NCBI GenBank assembly: GCA_963682025.1
Contig: OY821517.1
Span: 109,444,794-109,508,793, forward strand
From: Cordilura impudica
Taxonomy: Eukaryota > Arthropoda > Insecta > Diptera > Scathophagidae
Reading direction: 5' to 3'
Length of the DNA stretch: 64,000 nucleotides
A model generated the notes under the pieces. The model ran no database searches. It was not told the DNA's origin and was given only the letters and a program-made list of their open reading frames with translations. The translations under genes and the position numbers were made by a program. Shown in pieces: positions 58,601 through 64,000 of this stretch. Numbering within the stretch: position 1 is the stretch's first letter; every line of letters begins with the position of its first letter.

Positions 58601-58771
58601 TATAACCCAGGAGATAAGGTTTTTGTCAAGGTTAATAAGAGATTAGGGAACAAATTCAGCAAAGTATTTGTCGAGAAAACTGTCCAACAAGATCTAGGTA
58701 CAACTCTTAAGATAGACGACAAAATTTTCCACAAAGATAACATCCGATTCCTCGTTGCAGCTGCTCAATGA
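55661..58771 (+). CDS. pol: pol: protease, reverse transcriptase, RNase H, integrase
   Basis: Open without interruption; numbering from ATG 55694 (1025 codons). Protease: LLIDTGASKSY (Asp12). RT: RLVFDYTKLN, then LPFGLKNAPS and YIDD at 321-324. RNase H: TDASSHAIGAVLS (Asp482) and DALSRQF. Integrase: zinc-binding H729, H733, C763, C766; catalytic Asp796, Asp849 and Glu886 (NGKVERFHG). I count 36 residues between the last two. These enzymes mature the particle, copy RNA into DNA and insert it. The expected product is a Gag-Pol fusion through the frameshift site at 55655. The stop TGA 58769-58771 overlaps the env start (ATGA). Confidence 0.94.
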   Translation, partial: RGAAVLPYIERMIGGKNIKLLIDTGASKSYITNINGLKNIKEVEKVFLVKSIHGADIITNKTLVNVLNHTETFFILPSLSVFDGIIGFSFMKSIKGVIDTGKGMIYYDGGEEKLKYLELDAVNSLIENVSIPKKVEGKFFQMINENAGVFANPNEALPFNTKISATIKTKDQEPIYSRYQSYPISMIEFVNKEVGELLKNGIIRPSRSPYNSPIWVVNKKGTDELGKPNKRLVFDYTKLNSKTIPDKYPIPDPSVILSNLGKSKFFTTLDLKSGFHQINLSELDRKKTAFSVSNGKYEFCRLPFGLKNAPSIFQCAIDDVLRDEIGKSCHVYIDDIIIFSDSEQKHIDDIKSILRKLYDARMRVSLEKSKFFRTSVEYLGFIVSTDGIRTCPKKVEAIVNYETPTTLRGLTSFLGLAGYYRKFVKDYAATAKPLTRYLRGENGHIGTKHSRQVKIALDIDALHSFEKIKKILSSEDVLLLYPNFDRPFDLTTDASSHAIGAVLSQNGRPITMISRTLSPAEENYATNERELLAIVWALKTLRHYLYGVNNLNIFTDHQPLTFSISDKNPNSKLKRWRAFIEEYSPKFFYKPSKDNVVADALSRQFINTTVDTTPTCSLQDCGSEISLTEIIPAAENPINCFKNQILINQGTEKKRETKILFRNRIRHRISYQEIDDLLDTFKDCINPEVVNAIYCDIHTLAQIQHRLISNFPSVKFRYTNKFVTDIFNTSDQIEILTNEHYRAHRSVSENTKQILQDYFFPDIRKKLKEITATCKICQQAKYQRHPKKHEIAETPIPSFPGEILHVDIFNTDKKFYLTCLDKFSKFAIVKPIPSRAIVDVKPALLEILNFYKGTKIIVCDNEKSLNSQTVKSLIKSNFGADIYATPPMHSTSNGKVERFHGTLAEIARCLKLECAIDDSTELVLMATAKYNRTIHSTTNHKPIDIIQSTPEDLKENIRAKILAKQKSDLNYHNKRTVIKKYNPGDKVFVKVNKRLGNKFSKVFVEKTVQQDLGTTLKIDDKIFHKDNIRFLVAAAQ

Positions 58772-60231
58772 TCCTCAACATCCTTGCTTTCAACCATGGC
58801 ACCATTTTGGACTACTCTTCCTCACATTACATCCCGATATCGGATGGGAGCGCACCAATTTTCGACAATTATGGAATTTTGGCTCACGTTACAAACTTAA
58901 CGGACTTCATTAGAATATCATATGACACCAAGAAGTTAACCGAATTGCTGCCGCAGTCGCACATTAGAAAACTTTTGGAAGCTGACGTGGACCAAATTCT
59001 TAAAATGACGAAATCACTTCAAGTACACCACAGGCACTCGCGCAGCATAAATTTTATTGGAACAGCACTGAAATATATAGCTGGTACCCCTGATTATGAC
59101 GATTTTGCAGAAGTTAGCAACAAACAAAACGAGTTAATTACGGCAAGTAACATACAAATAAATATCAACACGGCCATGCAATACCAAATAAATAACTTAA
59201 CAAAAACCCTTAACATTTTGCTTAACAGAACAAAAACCACAGATATTGACACCGGTCATTTATACAATCTGCTTAGTGGTAGAAATAGGGCAATCATTAG
59301 GGAATTAGATAATATAGCGTTGTCAATAACTTTGGGGAAGCTACAAATGATCAACCCTATTTTGTTGGATAGCTCGGAAGTAGATTTCATTTTAAAATCA
59401 GAGGTAAATTTGAACATTAGCATCAGCGAAATAATTGTAAACTCTAAGCTCAAAATTTTGCAGGATGAAAATATAATAACATTCTTAATAAAATTTCCTA
59501 AAATTAAATCTGTATGTAAGAAAAAACAAATATATCCTGTTATCCACGAAAACCAAATTCTATCAATCGAAAGTGAAGATGTTGTAAAATGTGATTCTAA
59601 ATATTCAATTTTGACGAATTGTAAAAGGAAATCAACAATTTCATTTTGCCAAGAACTAAACCATGGAAACAACTCATGCCTTAATGACTTGCTAAATAAC
59701 TACACGGCCACTTGCAATACTCTTTCGGCTCATAACATGCCATCCATCTCGGAAATCGATGATGGGATCGTCATTATCAATGACCAATCTTTTAAGCTAA
59801 TGGACAGAAATGAAACCACAATCGTCCAAAAAGGGACTTTTCTAGTAACTTTCGAGAGTGAAATATTTATTAACTCTACAAAGTTCAAAAATCTCCGCAA
59901 AATTGCTTTCAAAAGTCCGGAAACTCCCATAGCTCACTCTGTCAGTCTTGCTGACCATACCTCCATCCTATCACTCCCATACTTACACGAGCTGAATATT
60001 AAAAATATGGACCATATTTCTCATTTGCATTCCAAAGTTAGAGGAACTTGTTATATCTCCGCTTCCCTTTTTGCCCTGATTTTGGCACTGTGCGCTGCAT
60101 ACTTTGTAGCCAAGAGGAACCGTAAAATCGAAATTAGTAATATCCTCAATAATTACGACCAGCCGGGGACGTCTGGATCTCAAGGGGGGGGGGAGCAGTT
60201 AAGGCACGTTGCCCTCAACATTTCGACATAA
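58768..60231 (+). CDS. env: env: envelope glycoprotein, baculovirus F-like
   Basis: 487 codons, no interruption. A furin-type site ends RHSR at residue 92 and is followed by SINFIGTALKYIAGTPD, the fusion-peptide region shared by errantivirus Env and baculovirus F proteins (established knowledge). There are many N-glycosylation sequons (for example NLT at 43, NYT, NET, NST). A transmembrane segment lies at about 430-450 (SASLFALILALCAAYFVA) with a basic KRNRK start of the cytoplasmic tail. The N-terminus is only weakly signal-like; gypsy-type env is translated from a spliced RNA, so the true start may differ. The last ~11 codons lie inside the 3' LTR. Confidence 0.9.
   Translation: MILNILAFNHGTILDYSSSHYIPISDGSAPIFDNYGILAHVTNLTDFIRISYDTKKLTELLPQSHIRKLLEADVDQILKMTKSLQVHHRHSRSINFIGTALKYIAGTPDYDDFAEVSNKQNELITASNIQININTAMQYQINNLTKTLNILLNRTKTTDIDTGHLYNLLSGRNRAIIRELDNIALSITLGKLQMINPILLDSSEVDFILKSEVNLNISISEIIVNSKLKILQDENIITFLIKFPKIKSVCKKKQIYPVIHENQILSIESEDVVKCDSKYSILTNCKRKSTISFCQELNHGNNSCLNDLLNNYTATCNTLSAHNMPSISEIDDGIVIINDQSFKLMDRNETTIVQKGTFLVTFESEIFINSTKFKNLRKIAFKSPETPIAHSVSLADHTSILSLPYLHELNIKNMDHISHLHSKVRGTCYISASLFALILALCAAYFVAKRNRKIEISNILNNYDQPGTSGSQGGGEQLRHVALNIST
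60182..60196 (+). other. Polypurine tract
   Basis: AAGGGGGGGGGGAGC immediately before the 3' LTR; plus-strand primer site for LTR elements. It lies inside the env reading frame (GGGEQL). Confidence 0.85.
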
Positions 60232-60689
60232 TTAAATTTACACTAACATTTCCGTATTCATTCCCTAGCAACTCAAATTTTCTGCATTAGTTGAAAAATA
60301 GTTTTAACTTCTGTCCGAATTATATTTTTTTTTTGTGTCAAACAAATTTTGCAGCATTTACATAAATGCAAAAATCGTATAGTCAAAGCAGCGGTGTCAG
60401 GTAGTTTTGCAATTTGATTAATTTTAGTAACTCAGCAAATTCTAATTGTTGGTTCCCTTAATAAATGACAATTATGTGAAAATGAGTTCAGTTCAAACTC
60501 GTTACTCAAAGCTTGCATAGCAAGAGAACAGACTTCGGTAACGCGAAGTATAAATTTGTAACTAATAAAATTGTAATCTAAAAACGTTAAACATTAAAAT
60601 AAGACTTGTTTATTTGAATAAATTTATGAACCAATAAATAAAAGAGTTTCATTTAAATTAAGTGACGGGTTTGGGCAAATAAAATAACT
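60197..60689 (+). repeat. 3' LTR (493 bp)
   Basis: Same length as the 5' LTR; I count four substitutions and no indel. It contains the env stop (60229-60231). Confidence 0.93.
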
Positions 60690-61095
60690 TAACTTTGTAT
60701 ACGTTCATTACATCCATTAATGAGTAGTTCAAAAATGATCCATTTGGCCCCATATAGAGCTGCTTCCCGATCTTCACTTAAATCTATCAAAAAACAAAAA
60801 TATTGCACTGATTCTTCTCAAATTTTGTTTGTATATATTTTTGCAAAATACAAGAGACTTTACCAAACATGATCAGGATCGGTCCATTTTTGGACATAGT
60901 CCCCATATGGATATAGCATCCGATATGAACTTTTTCATATCTGCAGCCAAAAAATTAATAATAATCCCACTCAAATTTGGTTTTTGCTTATTTTCAATGT
61001 CCAGTTAGTTGGGCCTAAGAGATAGGGTTTCTAAACGCATGGTATAGGGTATCGTATAGTCAGTCTAGACCGACTATAATTTTCTCACTTGTTTT

Positions 61096-61365
61096 TTTTT
61101 TTGATAATTTTTACAGATAAATGAATATTTGGACTAAAGTCTTAGATCCAGTGTCATAATAATCGAACCCGCACACCTCAAAATTCGACCAAACATTTTC
61201 TTTCATTCAAACCGCTGTTACCTTAAGGCTTATAATAAAATGTGAAATCAATGATTCAAAGTTGTTTTTCTGCTTCAGGTTTCTTTCTAATACGATTTTA
61301 AAAAGAGTTACTATTTCTGCAAGGAATTATTTGTAGTAAAAGATACTGCTGGAAAGTAGAGGTTG
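61096..61365. other. Short non-coding stretch
   Basis: Poly(T) after family E, then unremarkable sequence up to the hAT-related region. Confidence 0.4.
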
Positions 61366-61462
61366 TGATCGAGAATTCTCAATTCTCGATTTCTCGAGAT
61401 TTCTCAACTGTTTACAATTTCTCGATTCTCGAGAATTTCAATTTATTTTCTCGAGAAATAAA
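61366..61462. repeat. Palindromic TCTCGAGA-type motif cluster
   Basis: At least five TCTCGA / TCGAGAA motifs in both orientations (61368-61460, for example GAGAATTCTCAATTCTCGA). They may be subterminal binding motifs of the hAT element to the right (inference). Confidence 0.5.
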
Positions 61463-61889
61463 AAATTTAAAGAATATTTTTAAATCTAAGCAGACTGAAT
61501 TCAAAATTATGGAACTACAGTTTTTTATGAAATATTTTTTTCTACATTGATATGGTGTAGTAGTTATTATATCGCTAAACGGTAAATATTTATTTTAAAA
61601 AAAAATTCTAGGAAGTAGGCTTGTTGTATTGTAAAAACTTTATGCATTTTTGGTAGGTCGTTCAGTAATTTTTGGTTACTCATTCATATCATATTCATAC
61701 ATATACTAAGTTTAAAAGTTAAAGTGCAATTATCATTTATTTATTTTCAAAGTGAGGCGAGAATATATTTATATTTTGTTAAGCTGTTAATCAATCAAAA
61801 TATTATTAGAATATAATATTTTACGCACTATTTTTTAACTTAGACACAATTTAATAATGCATTTTTAATATAGATTTTTTAGCCATAAA

Positions 61890-63675
61890 ATAGAACAGAC
61901 ACGTTACGAAAATTGTTGGCAACATTTAAAAAAAAACTTGCTGTTAAGGATACAGCTATTTGCAATTTGTGTAAAAAATCCATATCATGCAAAGCATCGC
62001 AAACGACTGGACTTCATCGCCATTTAACTGGTCATCATAGCATGAAGAGCATTGCTAAAGATGACTGTCCGGCTGCAGGCACTTCAAAATCAAATTCAAC
62101 GCTGGACAAATTTGTGACTATCACCGATGCAAAAAATGATCTTGAAACATTTTAAGAAATTGTGGCTAAATTAGCAGCCAAAGATGGTTTCAGTATTTTG
62201 GGAATAAGTAAAAGCGAATTCATTCGTAAAAGTATTAAAAAACAGGGATTTTCTTTACCACAGCAGCCGTCAGATATCATGAATTTGGTCTATAAGTATT
62301 ATTGCTTAGTGTCCCAAAATCAAAACGCTGAAAGAACAGAATATGAAATTTAGTTTGTCCATTGGTGAATGGACCAGCTTTAAAAACCGACGATACATGA
62401 ACGTCCACCTAAACTTTGGAGATTTGGATTCAGTTAATTTAGGATTAATCCCAATAACAGCAAGCTGCCCTTCTGAAAAAATTATAGAAATGGTGAATTC
62501 AAAATTGGAATCGTTTGGTATCTATTTTTCCAAACATATTGTAGCCACTACATCAGATGGTGCGAGCGTTATGGCGAAATATGGAAAATTATCACCTGCT
62601 CATCTACAAATGTGCTACAATCACGCTATACATTTGGCGATTATGTCGTTTTTATATGCATCTAAAACAATAAATAATAGGGCCAGCGATGACGAAAATT
62701 CCAATTGTACCTCAAACGAAGATGGACAGGAAGATAATTTTTTGGGTATAGAAGATAATCAGATAGATTCAATTTCTCCAAATGGGTAGATATTGATAAT
62801 CAATCCCCATATAAATATATGTGAAATATACTATTCAGAAGATTCGAAAAGTGGTTAAACTTTTGATGAAATCACCGGTGAGAAATAGTGTTTTACAAAA
62901 TCACGTAAAAGCCGCGAGACAATCTTATTGGATTGTAAGACTAGGTGGAATACCTTAAAGTCAATGGTAGAACGATTTCTTCGTATAATTGATCCTATAA
63001 AAAAAGCTTTAGAAGATTTTAGTATTGATTATCTTTTGATCAATGATAATATTATTAACGCCAGAAATATTTTGGATGTTTTGAAACCTCTCCGAATAGC
63101 AATAGAGGCATTAAGTCGTAATGACGCTAGAAAAAAATCGTTCCGTTTCAGCTTTAAAGTTAAAAGATGAATTAAAAGATCGTATAGGAAAGAGACGGGA
63201 TAAATCATTAGTGTCTCTTTTGAAATTTTTACAGGATCCGTACTCTCTGGAAAATGTGGAAGATGAATTTTTCAGTATGACCAGCAAAAATGAAGTCACC
63301 AAATCAGCTATAAACTTGATGATAAGGCTTTTCCCTGCACCACTTCAGAAATAATGGAAATTGAAGATTAAGAATTCGAACCGAATGATACGAGCCAGCA
63401 GGATACGCACATTACTAATGAAGAAATTCTGAAAAAGCAGCTGGAAAATTTCATTCGTGAAAGCAACAAGAGTTCTCAGATCTCAGATACAGTCTTTGAA
63501 ACATTGTCGATTGAAATTAATATATTTTCTGTCAATGGCAAACTTACTCCAAACTTATCGTTGCTTCAAGCAGCATTACTAACAATAAAACCAACTTCAA
63601 CACAAAACGAAAGGAATTTCTCAATTGCGGGAAATTTTGTTTCGAAGAAAAGCACAAATTTGTCAGATACATAGA
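61890..63675 (+). pseudogene. hAT-superfamily transposase (BED finger), broken
   Basis: Parts in order: a BED zinc finger (CNLCKKSISCKASQTTGLHR, His in HLTGHH, 61965-62045); a DNA-binding/linker region to 62353 with an in-frame TAA at 62153-62155; after a frameshift near 62345, FSLSIGEWTSFKNRRYMNVH and TTSDGASVMAKYGK (RNase H-like catalytic domain) to 62789; after further shifts, DCKTRWNTLKSMVERF (62928 on); and the C-terminal dimerisation block SLLQAALLTIKPTSTQNERN (63560-63620) with NFVSKKSTNLSDT. Such transposases cut and paste their element at 8-bp targets. Several stops and frameshifts make it inactive. No start codon or TIR can be assigned. Confidence 0.85.
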
Positions 63676-64000
63676 TCTATTGATAGTCTCTGATTTTTGA
63701 AGAATCATTTTATATAATGGATTTCGTTTTCTTTTTTTGTTAAAAATAAATATTAAAGACTTTCGTTTTGTTTATGTAATGAATTTCGTTTTATTTTTTT
63801 TGTTAAAAATAAATATTATTTTAATAAATAAATATAGTAAAAGTTAACTTTTATTAAATATTATATATTACATATTATAGCATTAATATTTTTTGAATTA
63901 ATTTTATTTATTTTTACATTAAAATTATAAAATGTAATGCATATATAAGAATTTTAGATAAAATGTAATGAATTTAGTTTTCTTTTTTGGTAAAAATAAA
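63676..64000. other. A+T-rich window end with a duplicated phrase
   Basis: TTTTGTTAAAAATAAATATTA occurs at about 63736 and 63800, and a variant at 63985. This may be the 3' region of the hAT element. Nothing else is seen. Confidence 0.4.

Larger units (their letters stand above)
52929..60689 (+). mobile_element. gypsy-type endogenous retrovirus (errantivirus-like)
   Basis: 7761 bp. Two 493-bp LTRs (AGTTAAGG...ATAACT), a TGGCGCCCAAC primer site, gag, pol and env in order, and a polypurine tract before the 3' LTR. An env related to those of insect errantiviruses makes this an endogenous retrovirus and not a plain LTR retrotransposon. The LTRs differ at four positions, so the insertion is fairly recent. 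gag has two one-base shifts; pol and env are open. Flanking bases TAAA and TAAC are only a near match to a 4-bp target duplication. Confidence 0.93.
52568..61095 (+). mobile_element. Family E repeat, copy 5, split by a retrovirus
   Basis: 52568-52928 is the left half (TTTTATACCCTATACCACTA, GTCC tract at 52707-52735). 60690-61095 is the right half, ending in TCTAGACCGACTATAATTTT and TCACTTGTTTT. Compared with other copies about 20 bp seem to be missing at the junction. Confidence 0.88.

Noticed and set aside
52925..60693. A clean 4-bp target duplication for the retrovirus
   Set aside because: The flanks TAAA and TAAC differ in one base, so it is only suggestive.

Overview
The window reads as repeat-rich, strongly A+T-rich nuclear DNA of an insect, most likely a higher (calyptrate-like) fly. 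That is inferred from the mix of families: a gypsy/errantivirus with an env gene, an R1-clade retrotransposon, a DD41D (rosa-type) mariner, several piggyBac copies with TTAA target sites, Helitrons with tandem arrays, and a DINE/HINE-like repeat with a GTCC microsatellite. I cannot name the species. I find no convincing single-copy host gene, no rRNA and no intact tRNA. Nearly everything recognisable is a transposable element or its remains, often nested.

Layout. 0-3.7 kb: 3' part of an R1-clade non-LTR element followed head-to-tail by a second, 5'-truncated copy. 6.5-7.8 kb: broken DD41D mariner with TIRs and TA flanks. 7.9-9.5 kb: two decayed Jockey-like reverse transcriptase fragments. 9.5-10.3 kb: first of five copies of an ~800-bp repeat (family E). 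12.0-18.0 kb: an ancient degenerate satellite (F) that received Helitron C, which in turn received Helitron A, plus a dead I-clade retrotransposon end. 18.6-22.2 kb: Helitrons B and A (minus strand), then a 2.2-kb foldback element whose arms carry 75-bp tandem repeats. 23.4-25.7 kb: a minisatellite split by a decayed piggyBac and a 137-bp Helitron B. 29.7-33.8 kb: chain of Helitron A, Helitron B, E, piggyBac and a TTAA-bounded palindromic MITE. 35.1-40.0 kb: a piggyBac (minus) with an almost intact RTE-type element inside it. 41.1-42.3 kb: Tc1-like remnant split by an E copy. 45.0-48.0 kb: chain of minus-strand Helitrons with helicase remnants and a ~140-bp tandem array. 48.2-49.0 kb: E copy 4. 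50.2-51.3 kb: minus-strand Jockey-like RT fragment. 52.6-61.1 kb: E copy 5, split by a 7.76-kb gypsy-type endogenous retrovirus with two 493-bp LTRs, frameshifted gag, intact pol and intact env. 61.4-63.7 kb: hAT transposase pseudogene.

How the parts work together. The best-preserved system is the errantivirus: LTR, primer site, leader repeats, gag, a U UUU UUA type -1 frameshift site, pol (protease, RT, RNase H, integrase) and env running into the 3' LTR. The next is the RTE element, with one in-frame stop in a 981-codon ORF. The rest gives insertion order: F is older than C, C older than A1; piggyBac 3 is older than the RTE; E copy 5 is older than the retrovirus. Several insertions can be checked against paralogous empty sites in the same window.
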